In this document: positions 8,776 to 18,345 of the stretch, piece by piece
How positions within the stretch are numbered: the first letter of the stretch is position 1
Layout of the letters: every line of letters starts with the position of its first letter
Source of the DNA: Leekyejoonella antrihumi
GTDB lineage: Bacteria; Actinomycetota; Actinomycetes; Actinomycetales; Dermatophilaceae
Assembly: GCF_007845645.1 (NCBI RefSeq)
Contig: NZ_VCQV01000030.1
Span: forward strand, 1-63,937
DNA length: 63,937 nt
Direction: 5' to 3'
Program-made: the position numbers and the translations under genes
The notes under the pieces: generated by a model
The model's database searches: none
What the model saw: only the letters and a program-made list of their open reading frames with translations
Told to the model about the DNA's origin: nothing

Positions 8776-10218
8776 ATGGCTTTTCCCAGGCATGCGAATC
8801 ACTCCGGCGCGGCGCAGAACCCCGCTGGACTGGCAACGGGCACACTGTCCATTCCGGAACTGGTCGCGAACAATATCGCCGAGGTCGCGCCGGCGATCGC
8901 CTCGGTCTTCGTCTTCGCGGCCATCGTCGGGGCCGCCGGTGTCGGCACCCCCTTCGTCATCCTGATCGCGACGATTGGCTTTGCCTGCCACGTCAACTCG
9001 ACCGCCGAGTTCTCCCGCGTATCCCCGAGCGCCGGTTTCTACGCGACCTACTGCGCACGGGCGTTCGGTCCGCGTACCGGCGCGACGATAGCCGGTGGAT
9101 ACCTACTGGCGATGTTCGTCTTCTACACCGCGGTGTTCTTTCAGATCGGGGTGTGGGTCAACACGGTTGTGCAGCGCTCGTTCAGTTTCGACCTGCCCTG
9201 GTGGGTCGCCGCGCTCGTGCTCGAGGCCATCGTCATGGCGCTCCTGCTGCGGGGCGTGAAGATCTCCGTGCTGGCCGCGGTCTCCTTGTTCGCGATCGAG
9301 GCAACGCTGCTCTTCGTCTGCGCCATCGCGATGCTGGTCACGTCGTGGGGCCACATCAACGGCGCCGGCTTCAACCCGGCAAATATCAAGAACGGAGCGT
9401 CCGGCTTCGGCCTGGGATTCGTGCTTGCCATCTTCCTCTTCCTCGGGGCGAGCGGTTCGTCGCCACTGGCCGAAGAGGCCCGCAATCCCCGCCGGGCGCT
9501 GCCCCGCGCAATCTGGGCGGCCACCGGTGCGGCATTCTTCATCTACCTGTTCATGGCCTGGGCGATGGTGGTCGGTCTGCACGGAAGTCCCAGTAGGCTC
9601 GCCGGCGCGGAGTTCCCGTTCCTCGGCGCGACCATTGCCGCCGCGAGTCCGTTGCAGTACCTGCTCTACTTCGCGGCGTTCACCAGCGCGGTAGGCGTGC
9701 TCTTCGGGACCGGCAACGCCGGCTCCCGAGTGCTGTTCAACAGCGCCCGTGACGGGCTCTTTCCCGAGCTGATGACCAGGGTGCTGCCGGTTCGCCGCAC
9801 CCCATGGGCGGCGATCAGCATCCCTATCGTCCTGGCCATGATCGCGACCCTGATCGTCGGCGGCCTCGTCGGTGCAGGCAACGCCTTCAACTACACCGCC
9901 ACGCTTGCTACCGACCTGTTCATGGTGGTCTTCATCGTCACCAACATCGCCACGATCCCCTACTTCTGGCGCCAGCATCGCGACGAGTTCAGCTGGATCC
10001 GCCACTTCGCCGTGCCGATCCTGGGCGTGATCGCGTTCGGCTATCCGCTCTATGAATCCGTGCTACCCAGTCAGGCGCCGCCCTACAACTGGTTCGGCAT
10101 CGCCGTCATCGCGGCATACGCGATCGCGTTCTTTTGGGCGCTGGCGCGCGGCCATCAGATCGGCGACATGGGCACCCGGCTTGCCGATGACGCCCCCGTC
10201 CCGGTGGCCGCCCGATAG
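8776..10218 (+). CDS. APC-family amino acid permease
   Basis: A 480-residue polytopic membrane protein with about 12 hydrophobic segments, the first starting after GTLSIPELVANNIAEVAPAI. The conserved segment FLGASGSSPLAEEARNPRRA lies between the middle helices and is characteristic of amino acid-polyamine-organocation permeases. The start at 8776 has GGAGG 9 nt upstream. It is transcribed away from the SIS-domain gene, suggesting shared control. The substrate is unknown; a sugar-amine or amino acid would fit the neighbour. Confidence 0.88.
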   Translation: MAFPRHANHSGAAQNPAGLATGTLSIPELVANNIAEVAPAIASVFVFAAIVGAAGVGTPFVILIATIGFACHVNSTAEFSRVSPSAGFYATYCARAFGPRTGATIAGGYLLAMFVFYTAVFFQIGVWVNTVVQRSFSFDLPWWVAALVLEAIVMALLLRGVKISVLAAVSLFAIEATLLFVCAIAMLVTSWGHINGAGFNPANIKNGASGFGLGFVLAIFLFLGASGSSPLAEEARNPRRALPRAIWAATGAAFFIYLFMAWAMVVGLHGSPSRLAGAEFPFLGATIAAASPLQYLLYFAAFTSAVGVLFGTGNAGSRVLFNSARDGLFPELMTRVLPVRRTPWAAISIPIVLAMIATLIVGGLVGAGNAFNYTATLATDLFMVVFIVTNIATIPYFWRQHRDEFSWIRHFAVPILGVIAFGYPLYESVLPSQAPPYNWFGIAVIAAYAIAFFWALARGHQIGDMGTRLADDAPVPVAAR

Positions 10219-10640
10219 GAGCCATGTGGGGCCGAGGTCAGCGAGCAGCCGAATGGTCGCTTCGGACAGCGACCTGCCTGCCACCTGCGAGGTCCGTAGC
10301 ACCTGGACCGCGCCCACCAGCCCCAGGAGCAGGAATACCACCGATCCGAACAGGGCAACCCGAGTGCCGTCGGCGAACTGTCCGCTGAGCTCGGCAACCA
10401 GGGCATCGTGTCCACCCCCTGCACGCAGGACCTGCAGGGTGCTGCCGGCCGACTGGTCGTAGGGCGTGCCGGTGGCCAGGTAGATGCCCAGGCCGACCGA
10501 CAAGAGCGCGCCGGAGAGCGCCGAGCCCATCGCCGACCCCACCTGACGCACGGTGCTCTGGGTCGCCGATCCCTGGCCCGACTGCTCGACCGGGACGTCC
10601 GCCCGGACCATCGAGGTCAGCTGCGCCAGCGGCCGCCTCC
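10219..10640 (-). pseudogene. C-terminal fragment of a DHA2-type MFS exporter
   Basis: The minus-strand frame encodes SMVRADVPVEQSGQGSATQS and then STVRQVGSAMGSALSGALLS, the hallmark of the last third of EmrB/QacA-like exporters. Two further hydrophobic helices follow. The N-terminal two thirds (more than 300 residues) are absent, and no start with a ribosome binding site exists. The frame then runs on without a stop into the end of the permease gene. It is a decayed remnant filling most of the gap between the permease and the lipoprotein gene. Confidence 0.8.
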
Positions 10641-10712
10641 CCTTTCGCGGAACTCATCGGGCCCGGCCAACGGCGGCCGGACTGCCGTGGTGACTTAGCC
10701 ATCATGAGCATC

Positions 10713-10783
10713 CAGTGGTCGCAGATGCACGGCCTGACCATCGATAGACCGGGCATCTGTGACCACTCATGGTGAGTGGCACG
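10713..10783. repeat. 58-bp inverted-repeat element, copy 2, with extra motif
   Basis: Arms AGTGGTCGCAGATGC (10714-10728) and GCATCTGTGACCACT (10753-10767) pair at 14 of 15 positions. The loop holds GACCATCG and AGACC, as in the copy at 5093. A further motif TGAGTGGCAC (10773-10782) forms a second palindrome with the right arm. It lies upstream of the DUF4333 lipoprotein gene and downstream of the MFS remnant. Confidence 0.75.
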
Positions 10784-10846
10784 ACTTCGCGCCCAGGAGC
10801 GTCGCCGCGTACCATCTGCGAGAGCAGAAAGAAGTGGAGACCATCA

Positions 10847-11155
10847 ATGAACCACCCCGCTCGCCGCGCTGCGACCTGTCTGACGGCCGCGGCCGTGCTT
10901 GCCCTCGGCGTCTCCGGGTGCTCCTCCTCGGTCCAGAAGAACGACATCGAGAAGGCAATCAAGAGCAAGCTCGGCTCCACGTTGTCCGGGCACAAGATCG
11001 GCGCCGTGAAGTGTGCCGGCGACCTGAAGGCCAAGAAGGGTGCGAGCACCAGCTGCACGACCACGATCGACGGCACCAAGCGGACCTTCAGTGCCGTGGT
11101 CACCAAGGTCGACGGCTCGAAGGTGCTCTACACCATCAAGGCGTCGGTCGGCTGA
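10847..11155 (+). CDS. DUF4333 lipoprotein
   Basis: A 102-residue secreted protein. Residues 1-25 form a signal peptide (MNHPARRAATCLTAAAVLAL) with lipobox GVSGC, so it should be lipid-anchored outside the membrane. The mature part has the DUF4333 pattern, with two cysteines (AVKCAGDL and TSCTTTIDG) that could form a disulfide. The start at 10847 is chosen over upstream codons because it begins the signal peptide and has GTGGAG upstream. Function is unknown; homologues are common in actinobacteria. Its 3' end overlaps the end of the convergent membrane gene by 20 bp. Confidence 0.85.
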   Translation: MNHPARRAATCLTAAAVLALGVSGCSSSVQKNDIEKAIKSKLGSTLSGHKIGAVKCAGDLKAKKGASTSCTTTIDGTKRTFSAVVTKVDGSKVLYTIKASVG

Positions 11156-12916
11156 ACGGCGCCTTGAGGATCAGCATCTGCAGCTGACCGCTTCCGTCTC
11201 CCGCAGTCTCCGCGAACGTGAGGATCTTGGACGCCGGTGGGGCGTCGGTCAAAGACCAGGCGGCGCCCGGCCCCGACCGCTCCCGCAGGCTCACGACGAC
11301 CGCGCCGTTCGGCGCGTGTGCCACCCGCCGGAACTCGTCGTACTCGGGATATGGCCACACCACGTCGTAATAGACGTGCCTTCCGCGCGCGATGAGCGCG
11401 GACTCCAACGCCGGTCCGACGCTCGCCCAGGACTGGACACCGGACCACTTCACGACCACCGGCCGGCCCTGCAAGCCGGGCCTGTCGAGCGCCGTGACCA
11501 TGCTCGGCACCATCGACCGCGCCTGCGCGACCGGCCCGCGGCCGTCGGGGTCGTCCCCGGAGGGTGCGGTATGCCAGATGGTGACGCCCGCGAACAGCGC
11601 TGCCACCACCGCGGGTGGCACGACCCACCAGCACAGGGACAGTCGCCGCCGCAGTCCCTGCAGCCCGCGGCTCAGGGCCTGTGGGCTGAGTGTCCGCACC
11701 GTCGCGCACACCCACCACCACGTGGTGCCGAGCAGCAGCATCGGGGCTGCCCACATCAGGCTCAGATAGAGCATCCGCAGACCGTCATCGATGTGCGAGC
11801 CCATCCAGATCACCGGGACGCAAGTCAGGACGCACACCGCATACAGCTGGAGGATCGGCGAGCCCGTGCGGTCCTCGTTGTGCCGATGCCGGACGCGGCA
11901 CGCGATCAGCTGAACCACGGCCGCCACGGCCACCAACACCGTCACGGCACCGACGAGCAGCCCGGCAACCGTCACCTGCCCACCCACCGGTGTCACGAGG
12001 GTCAGGAAGTGCAGCCACGAAACCCCAGACCGACGCTCTTGGGCGACGGGGTGGTCGCCATCCGAAGCAGCTCCGTGGCGTTCGACGGACTGTCCTTGAC
12101 CAGATCGACCAGCACCGGGAACCAGCAGACAAGCACCAGGGCGCTCGTGACCCACCCGTGCCGACGCCACCTCGGGGCCTCGCTCTGCCGCCGGAACCCC
12201 GGCAGCGGCCAGAACGCGCCACGACGTCGGCGCCACCGCACCAGGCCGGTCAGCAGCAGGGCGACCGTCAGCAGCCCGACCACAGGAGCAAACTCGATGT
12301 GGACCTGGGCGACGTAGCTCGCACAGACCGCATACCAGGGCAGGGCGGACAACTGCCCGAGGAACAGCCGCCAGCCGAGCATCTGCACCGCCACCAGGCC
12401 GATGATCGGCGGCCACATGTTCAGGGGCAGCACCAACTCCTCACCGAACTGGAGCTCCAGGACCGCGATGACACCCGTCGCAACCAGGAGCCCCGGCAGC
12501 GCGGCGGCACGGTGGGCGGAGTGCAGGGCCAGGGCGACGAAGGCCAAGGTGGTGGCCAGACAGCCGAGCAGGATCCCGAACGGGTGATAGGCCGTGAGCA
12601 GATAGGGCAACGCCAGCACGTAGAACTGCAGCGGCCCGGGGTGGTGGGCGTAGACACCCGGTGCCGTGAGAGAGCTGGTCGACCGCATGCCGAGCAACGG
12701 CGGGTGCGTGCTGAACACGTCGTGCGAGCCGATCGCGATCAGCGCCTGGTCGCCCTGGGGGATCCAGCCTCTGGCGATCAGGCTCGCCGTCCACCAGAAC
12801 AGCGGCAGCACGAGCATCACCGTGACGATCCACGCCACGCTCGCGCGCACCGACCGGCCGGCCATGCTGCTCGGTAGCCTGATGCGGCTCTCAGAGCGCA
12901 CGCCGACATCAGTCAT
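11136..12916 (-). pseudogene. Frameshifted GT-C-like polytopic membrane protein
   Basis: Two minus-strand frames make one protein. The first (12916 to 12002) starts MTDVGVRSESRIRL and has about eight hydrophobic segments. An acidic-histidine region (FSTHPPLLGM, YAHHPGPLQFYVLALPYLL) follows its first helix, as in GT-C glycosyltransferases and ArnT-like proteins. The second frame continues from about 12020 (SWLHFLTLVTP) with more helices and a periplasmic C-terminal domain ending at 11136. Adding one G to a GGGG run near 12026 would join them (KSVGLG into VSWLHFL). Full length would be about 593 residues. The ATG lies 7 bp after hutI, so it may be co-transcribed with hut. A sequencing error is possible. 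Confidence 0.75.
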
Positions 12917-12923
12917 AGTCGGA

Positions 12924-14108
12924 TCAGTGTGCCAGTCGCAACCCCGCCAGATCGAACCGCTGCGCGATCGGCATGCCGGCGCGGTAGGCCAGGTGCCGGT
13001 AGGACGGCGCGGACAAGACCGCCAGATGCTGGACGGACGTGCCAGGGCGAATGCCGCCGATGTCCTCGCGACGCAAGGAGCGTGCCGACCCGGCGGTTGC
13101 GGCATACACTGCCTCCTCCGGCGACATCCCCATCTCGCGGACCGCGAGCGCCACCATCAGCGGCATCGAGCTGGAGTAGCAGGTACCGGGGTTGCAGTCG
13201 CTGGCCAGCGCGACGTCGACGCCGGCGTCGACCAGCCGGCGGGCGTCGGGGTAGGGCGAGCGGGTCGAGAACTCCACGCCCGGCAGCAGCGTCGCCACAG
13301 TGTCCGAACCGGCGAGGGCATCCACGTCCGCATCCGACAGGTAGGTGCAGTGGTCGACGCTCGCCGCGCCCAGCTCGACGGCCAGCTGCACACCGGGACC
13401 GTGCCCGAGCTGGTTGCCGTGCAGCCGCAGCAGCAGATCACGCTCCCGGCCGGCTGTCAGGATCTGCCGGGCCTCGTCCTTGGTGAATGCGAACTCGCTG
13501 TGCGGCTCGCAGAACACGTCGATCCAGCGTGCATGAGGAGCGCAGGCCTCAAGCATCGCACCGCTGCACAGGTCGACGTATGCCGCGCGGTCGCCCCGGT
13601 GCTCAGGCGGAACCACGTGCGCGCCCAGATAGGTCGTGTCTGCGGTGAACTCTCTGGCGATCCGCAGCGCACGCACCTCCTCGCCGATGCTCAGGCCGTA
13701 GCCGCTCTTGATCTCTATGGTGGTCGTACCCAGCGCGGCCATCTCCTGCACCCGGGCGGCCACCAGTGCCCGCAGCTCGTCGTCGGAGGCCGCGCGCGTC
13801 GCCTCGCGGGTCACGGCGATCCCGCCTCCGTCGTACGGGGTGCCGGTCATGCGGGCCGCGAACTCGGCGCTGCGGTCGCCGGCGAACACCAGATGCGAGT
13901 GGCTGTCGACGAATCCGGGCAGCACCGCACGGCCTGCGAGGTCGAGGTGGTCGTCGGCATCCGGGGCGTCGTGCGCCGATCCGATCCAGTTCACCCGGTC
14001 GTCGTCGAGCACGATGGCCGCATCTTCGACGATACCGAGCAGCCCCCGTTCGCGGGCCGGGTCGTTGGTTACGAGCTCGGCGATGCCGGTGACAAGTGTT
14101 GCACTCAT
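12924..14108 (-). CDS. hutI: Imidazolonepropionase
   Basis: A 394-residue amidohydrolase-fold enzyme that hydrolyses imidazolone-5-propionate to N-formimino-L-glutamate. The metal-binding HSH is at 70-72 ([17 protein letters not shown]). Further signatures are [31 protein letters not shown] and [10 protein letters not shown]. The start is the ATG at 14108, which overlaps the hutF stop (ATGA) and is preceded by GGAGGA. It is the last intact hut gene; the frameshifted membrane gene starts 7 bp downstream. Confidence 0.96.
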   Translation of the reverse strand: MSATLVTGIAELVTNDPARERGLLGIVEDAAIVLDDDRVNWIGSAHDAPDADDHLDLAGRAVLPGFVDSHSHLVFAGDRSAEFAARMTGTPYDGGGIAVTREATRAASDDELRALVAARVQEMAALGTTTIEIKSGYGLSIGEEVRALRIAREFTADTTYLGAHVVPPEHRGDRAAYVDLCSGAMLEACAPHARWIDVFCEPHSEFAFTKDEARQILTAGRERDLLLRLHGNQLGHGPGVQLAVELGAASVDHCTYLSDADVDALAGSDTVATLLPGVEFSTRSPYPDARRLVDAGVDVALASDCNPGTCYSSSMPLMVALAVREMGMSPEEAVYAATAGSARSLRREDIGGIRPGTSVQHLAVLSAPSYRHLAYRAGMPIAQRFDLAGLRLAH

Positions 14109-15424
14109 GTGGCGTCCTCCCAAAGTGGTGCGATGGCCCGCGCGAGCAGCGCCCCGACATCACCGAGGCGGTGCCGGCCGTCCTGCACGACCACCTCACC
14201 GTCGCGGATGACCGTGTCGACGTCGGCGCCCGACGCGGCATACAGGATCTGCTCGGGTGCGGCACCTGCCGTGCGGGGAGAGTCGCTCCGGACGGTCACG
14301 AGGTCCGCTCGTGCGCCGACCTCCAGCGCACCGGCGTCCGACCAGCCGATGGACCGGTGGTCGGTGGCGGCCGTGAGCAGCGCGTCGTGGTCCAGCCGGC
14401 CACGGGTCAGGGTACTCAGTCGCTCGTGCATCTCGAGCGCTCGGGCCTCCTCGATCAGGTCGATCACCGCATGCTGGTCGGAGCCGAGGCTCAGCGGGCT
14501 GCCGGCGTCGAGCAGCGCCCGCGCCGGCCCGATTCCGTCGGCCAGGTCCCGTTCCGTGGTCGGGCAGAAGCAGCAGGTGGTGCGCGTGCCGCCGAGCAGC
14601 GCGATGTCGTCGTCGGTCAGGTGGGTCGCGTGCACTGCGGTGGTGTGCGCGCCGAGCGCGCCGACGTCGCGCAGCAGCTGGGTCGGGGTGCATCCGTAGT
14701 GCTGCCGGCAAGCCTGGTTCTCGGCCGGTTGCTCCGACAGGTGGAGATGCAGCGGCCCGCCCTCGGCCGCCGTCACGACCGTCCGCATCTGGTCCCGGGG
14801 CACGGCGCGCACCGAGTGGATGGCCGCGCCGATCGCGGTGTTCGCGTCCGGCTTCAGATCGTGCCAGCGACGGGCCCACCCATCGGCGTCGCCGTCGGAG
14901 AACCGCCGCTGCTCGTCCGCTATCTCGAGGTGACCGGCCTCATCGAGCCCGCCTGAGACGTAACAGGTGTCGAGCAGCGTGAGCCGCACGCCGGCTTCCG
15001 CCGCGGCCTGTCGCAGCGCTTCGCCCATGACGTTCGCGTCGGCGTAGGCCGTGCCGTCCACCTGGTGGTGCAGGTAGTGGAACTCCCCCACCGCGGTGAT
15101 CCCGGCCAGTGCCATCTCCGCGTAGGTGGCCCGGGCGAGCGCGAGGTAACGGTCCGGGTCCAGCCGGCTCGCCACGGCATACATCCCCTTGCGCCAGGTC
15201 CAGAACGTGCCGCCCTCGTGGTGTGTGCGCCCGCGCAGCGCCCGGTGAAAAGCGTGGCTGTGGCAGTTGGCCAGCCCGGGAAGTGCGATCCCCGAAAGAC
15301 GCTGCGCCGCTCCCGGATTCGTGTGGGTGTCGATCCGGGTGAAGCGACCGTCCATCACCTCCAAGGTCACGCCAGGGGCCACCCCACCACGCAGCGTTGC
15401 GTGCTGCGCCCAGTAGGTCGTCAC
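14105..15424 (-). CDS. hutF: Formimidoylglutamate deiminase
   Basis: A 439-residue amidohydrolase that converts N-formimino-L-glutamate to N-formyl-L-glutamate and ammonia. Metal ligands are seen in [12 protein letters not shown] (H55, H57), later in [12 protein letters not shown] and in [10 protein letters not shown], and in LGSDQHAV. It starts with GTG at 15424, overlapping the M20 gene stop as GTGA, and ends overlapping hutI. It defines this as the five-step (HutF) version of histidine catabolism, which needs an N-formylglutamate deformylase. Confidence 0.95.
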   Translation of the reverse strand: MTTYWAQHATLRGGVAPGVTLEVMDGRFTRIDTHTNPGAAQRLSGIALPGLANCHSHAFHRALRGRTHHEGGTFWTWRKGMYAVASRLDPDRYLALARATYAEMALAGITAVGEFHYLHHQVDGTAYADANVMGEALRQAAAEAGVRLTLLDTCYVSGGLDEAGHLEIADEQRRFSDGDADGWARRWHDLKPDANTAIGAAIHSVRAVPRDQMRTVVTAAEGGPLHLHLSEQPAENQACRQHYGCTPTQLLRDVGALGAHTTAVHATHLTDDDIALLGGTRTTCCFCPTTERDLADGIGPARALLDAGSPLSLGSDQHAVIDLIEEARALEMHERLSTLTRGRLDHDALLTAATDHRSIGWSDAGALEVGARADLVTVRSDSPRTAGAAPEQILYAASGADVDTVIRDGEVVVQDGRHRLGDVGALLARAIAPLWEDAT

Positions 15425-16647
15425 GACAGCAGGCCTTCCACGACGTCGGTGAGAGCAGAGACGCCGCGATGGCAGTCATCCTGCTCAGCGAACTCCGCCG
15501 GGGAGTGCGACACACCGGTCGGGTTGCGCACGAAGAGCATGGCCGTGGGGATGCCGACATTCGACAGGATCCCCGCATCGTGACCGGCGCCGGTGCCGAG
15601 CAGCGGCACTTCGGCGCCGAGGATACCGCGCAGGCGACCGATCAGTCCCTCGTCGAACGGCGTTGTGCCCGTCCACGACTCCTCTGTCACCGTGCCGCCA
15701 TGCTGTGCCGTCTCGTCGGAGAGCGCCGAGACGGTGGCGCGAACGTCCTCCTCGACAGGCCCGCGAGCGTCGAGCCACGCCGTGGCATGTGAGGCAATCG
15801 CGTTGACACCACCGGGTTCCAGCCGCAACTTGCCCACCGTCGCGACCGTCCGGTGTCGCATGGCCTCCGCCCGTGCCGCGAGCACGAGCTCGGCCGCGAG
15901 CAGGGTGGCGTCCGACCGATCCACCAGCCGCGTCGTGCCCGCGTGGTTGGCCACGCCGGGCAGATCGAGCCGCCAGCGCCCGTGCGGCCAGATGTCGGTG
16001 CCGATCGCGACGGCCGAGGTGTCCGGGTCCAGGTCCGCCATGGCGCGACCCTGCTCGACGTGCAGTTCGACATAACATCCGATGCGCCGCAGCGTCTCGT
16101 CGTCCCTGCCCAAGTCTTCTGCCGAGCGACCGGCGGCGGCCAACGCCTCGGCCATCGTCAATCCCTCGCTGTCGACCAGCCCGCGTGCCCGATCCGCGTC
16201 GAGAGCTCCGGTGATCACGCGCGACCCGGCGCAGGCGACCCCGAAACGGGCACCTTCCTCGTCGACGAAGTTGACGACGGCGAGCGGCCGGGACGGTGTG
16301 ATCCCCTTCTCTCGCAGCGCGTCGACCACGGCGAACGCCGAGAGCACCCCCAGCGGACCGTCATAGGCGCCACCGTCGGGCACCGAGTCCAGGTGTGACC
16401 CGATGACCAGGCCCTGTCCGGGCACCGCATCCGGATCACCCCACCACGCCCACTGGTTGCCCATGCGGTCGGTGGTCAGGTCCAGGCCACGGCACGTGCA
16501 CTCACCCGCGAACCACTCGCGCAGCGTGTGGTCATCGCGGGTCCAGGCGAACCGGCGATAACCGCCGGACGGCGCCTTGCCGACTGGCACGAGCTCGTCC
16601 CACATCCGGTCGAACTCGCGGGTGACGAGCGCCGAGGGAAGAGGCAT
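15421..16647 (-). CDS. M20-family amidohydrolase in the hut operon (candidate formylglutamate deformylase)
   Basis: A 408-residue binuclear metal amidohydrolase of the allantoate amidohydrolase / N-carbamoyl-amino-acid hydrolase group. Metal ligands: H85 and D96 in GSHLDSVPDGGAYDGPLG, E130/E131 in VDEEGARF, the histidine of ELHVEQG, and a C-terminal histidine near HSPAEFAEQ. The ATG at 16647 is chosen because GAGGAG lies 8 nt upstream; the GTG at 16656 sits directly after that box and is unlikely. No HutG gene is present, and this gene lies between hutU and hutF. It probably removes formate from N-formylglutamate, by inference from context. Confidence 0.85.
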   Translation of the reverse strand: MPLPSALVTREFDRMWDELVPVGKAPSGGYRRFAWTRDDHTLREWFAGECTCRGLDLTTDRMGNQWAWWGDPDAVPGQGLVIGSHLDSVPDGGAYDGPLGVLSAFAVVDALREKGITPSRPLAVVNFVDEEGARFGVACAGSRVITGALDADRARGLVDSEGLTMAEALAAAGRSAEDLGRDDETLRRIGCYVELHVEQGRAMADLDPDTSAVAIGTDIWPHGRWRLDLPGVANHAGTTRLVDRSDATLLAAELVLAARAEAMRHRTVATVGKLRLEPGGVNAIASHATAWLDARGPVEEDVRATVSALSDETAQHGGTVTEESWTGTTPFDEGLIGRLRGILGAEVPLLGTGAGHDAGILSNVGIPTAMLFVRNPTGVSHSPAEFAEQDDCHRGVSALTDVVEGLLS

Positions 16648-16652
16648 CCGCC

Positions 16653-18308
16653 TCACTCCTCGCGCATCGGGACGCGCACGCCGCGCTCGTCGGCGACCTC
16701 GTCGGCGCGGTCATATCCGGCGTCGACATGCCGAATGACTCCCATACCCGGGTCGTTGCTGAGCACCCGGGCAAGTTTCTGGGCGGCCAGGTCCGTGCCG
16801 TCGGCGAGCGAGACCTGCCCGGCGTGGATGGACCGGCCGATCCCGACGCCGCCACCGTGGTGGATCGAGACCCAGCTGGCGCCACTGGAGGTGTTGACGA
16901 GCGCGTTCAGCAGCGGCCAGTCGGCGATGGCATCGGATCCGTCTGCCATTGCCTCGGTCTCGCGGTAGGGCGAGGCGACCGAGCCGCAGTCCAGGTGATC
17001 CCGACCGATGACGATCGGTGCGGAGACCTCACCGCTTCTGACCAGGTCGTTGATCGCGAGCCCGGCCTTGTCACGCTCTCCGTAGCCCAGCCAGCAGATG
17101 CGGGCGGGCAGCCCCTGGAACGCGATCTTCTCGCGGGCACCGCGCATCCACTTCTGCAGCCGGTCGTTGTCCGGGAAGAGGTCCATCACGGCCTTGTCGG
17201 TCGCGTAGATGTCCTTGGGGTCACCCGACAGTGCGGCCCATCGGAACGGGCCCTTGCCCTCGCAGAAGAGCGGTCGGATGTAGGCAGGGACGAACCCCGG
17301 GAACTCGAACGCTCTCTCATACCCGCCGTGGCGGGCCTCGTCGCGGATGGAGTTGCCGTAGTCGAAGACCTCCGCGCCGCCGTCCTGGAACTCGACCATG
17401 GCCTGCACGTGCTTGGCCATCGACTCGCGCGCGCGGTCGGTGAACTCCTCGGGCTTGCGCTCGGAGTAGTCGTGCCAGTCGCCCAGGTCGATGCCCTCGG
17501 GCAAATAGGACAGCGGGTCGTGAGCGCTGGTCTGGTCGGTGACGATGTCGATCGGCACACCGCGACGCAGCAGCTCGGGGAAGACCTGCGCCGCGTTGCC
17601 GACGACGCCCACGGACCAGGCACGCTTGTCATTCTTGGCCTGCACGGCCTTGTCGATGGCCTCGTCGAGCGAGTCGGCGACCTCGTCGAGATAGCGGTTG
17701 TCGACCCGACGCTGCAGACGATCGCGATCGACGTCCACGATCAGGCAGGCACCGTCGTTCAAGGTTACGGCCAAGGGCTGGGCCCCGCCCATACCGCCAC
17801 AGCCGGCCGTCAGCGTGAGAGTGCCGGCGAGGGTGCCACCGAAGCGCTTCTCCGCGATCGCGGCGAAGGTCTCGTAGGTGCCCTGGACGATGCCCTGGGT
17901 GCCGATATAGATCCAGGAACCGGCGGTCATCTGGCCATACATGGTCAGGCCCAGGTGCTCCAGGCGGCGGAATTCGGGCCAGTTGGCCCAGTCCGGCACA
18001 AGGTTGGAGTTGGCGATGAGCACTCGTGGCGCCCACTCATGGGTCTGCATGACGCCGACGGGGCGACCGGACTGCACCAGCATCGTCTCGTCGCCCTTGA
18101 GGGTGCGCAGGGTCCGCACCATGGCGTCGAAGGACTTCCAGTCGCGCGCAGCGCGACCGGTGCCGCCGTAGACGACCAGATCGTCGGGACGCTCGGCCAC
18201 CTCCGGGTCGAGGTTGTTCATCAGCATCCGCATGGGTGCCTCGGTGGCCCAGGAGCGAGCAGTCAGCTCGGTGCCACGCGGTGCACGGACGGGGCGAGCG
18301 CCTTCCAT
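16653..18308 (-). CDS. hutU: Urocanate hydratase
   Basis: A 551-residue NAD-dependent enzyme that hydrates urocanate to imidazolone propionate. Family landmarks are [14 protein letters not shown] near the N terminus, [17 protein letters not shown] for NAD binding, and the C-terminal [20 protein letters not shown]. The start at 18308 has AAGGAG 7 nt upstream; in-frame sequence upstream belongs to hutH and is rejected. It lies 37 bp downstream of hutH and 5 bp upstream of the M20 gene. Confidence 0.97.
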   Translation of the reverse strand: MEGARPVRAPRGTELTARSWATEAPMRMLMNNLDPEVAERPDDLVVYGGTGRAARDWKSFDAMVRTLRTLKGDETMLVQSGRPVGVMQTHEWAPRVLIANSNLVPDWANWPEFRRLEHLGLTMYGQMTAGSWIYIGTQGIVQGTYETFAAIAEKRFGGTLAGTLTLTAGCGGMGGAQPLAVTLNDGACLIVDVDRDRLQRRVDNRYLDEVADSLDEAIDKAVQAKNDKRAWSVGVVGNAAQVFPELLRRGVPIDIVTDQTSAHDPLSYLPEGIDLGDWHDYSERKPEEFTDRARESMAKHVQAMVEFQDGGAEVFDYGNSIRDEARHGGYERAFEFPGFVPAYIRPLFCEGKGPFRWAALSGDPKDIYATDKAVMDLFPDNDRLQKWMRGAREKIAFQGLPARICWLGYGERDKAGLAINDLVRSGEVSAPIVIGRDHLDCGSVASPYRETEAMADGSDAIADWPLLNALVNTSSGASWVSIHHGGGVGIGRSIHAGQVSLADGTDLAAQKLARVLSNDPGMGVIRHVDAGYDRADEVADERGVRVPMREE

Positions 18309-18345
18309 GTCAATCTCCTTCAGCAGGTTCGGAATTCGGTGAGTT

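Noticed and set aside
11136-12416. A single 426-residue minus-strand protein
   Set aside because: Its first 130 residues are Arg/Gly/Ala-rich out-of-frame translation of the upstream half; only the part after the frameshift is real.
12666-14699. A 677-residue plus-strand ORF opposite hutI
   Set aside because: Composition is that of an antisense shadow; hutI and hutF on the other strand have clear family motifs.
14196-14879. Long alternative minus-strand frame inside hutF
   Set aside because: Arg/Gly/Pro-rich shadow of the real gene, typical in GC-rich DNA.
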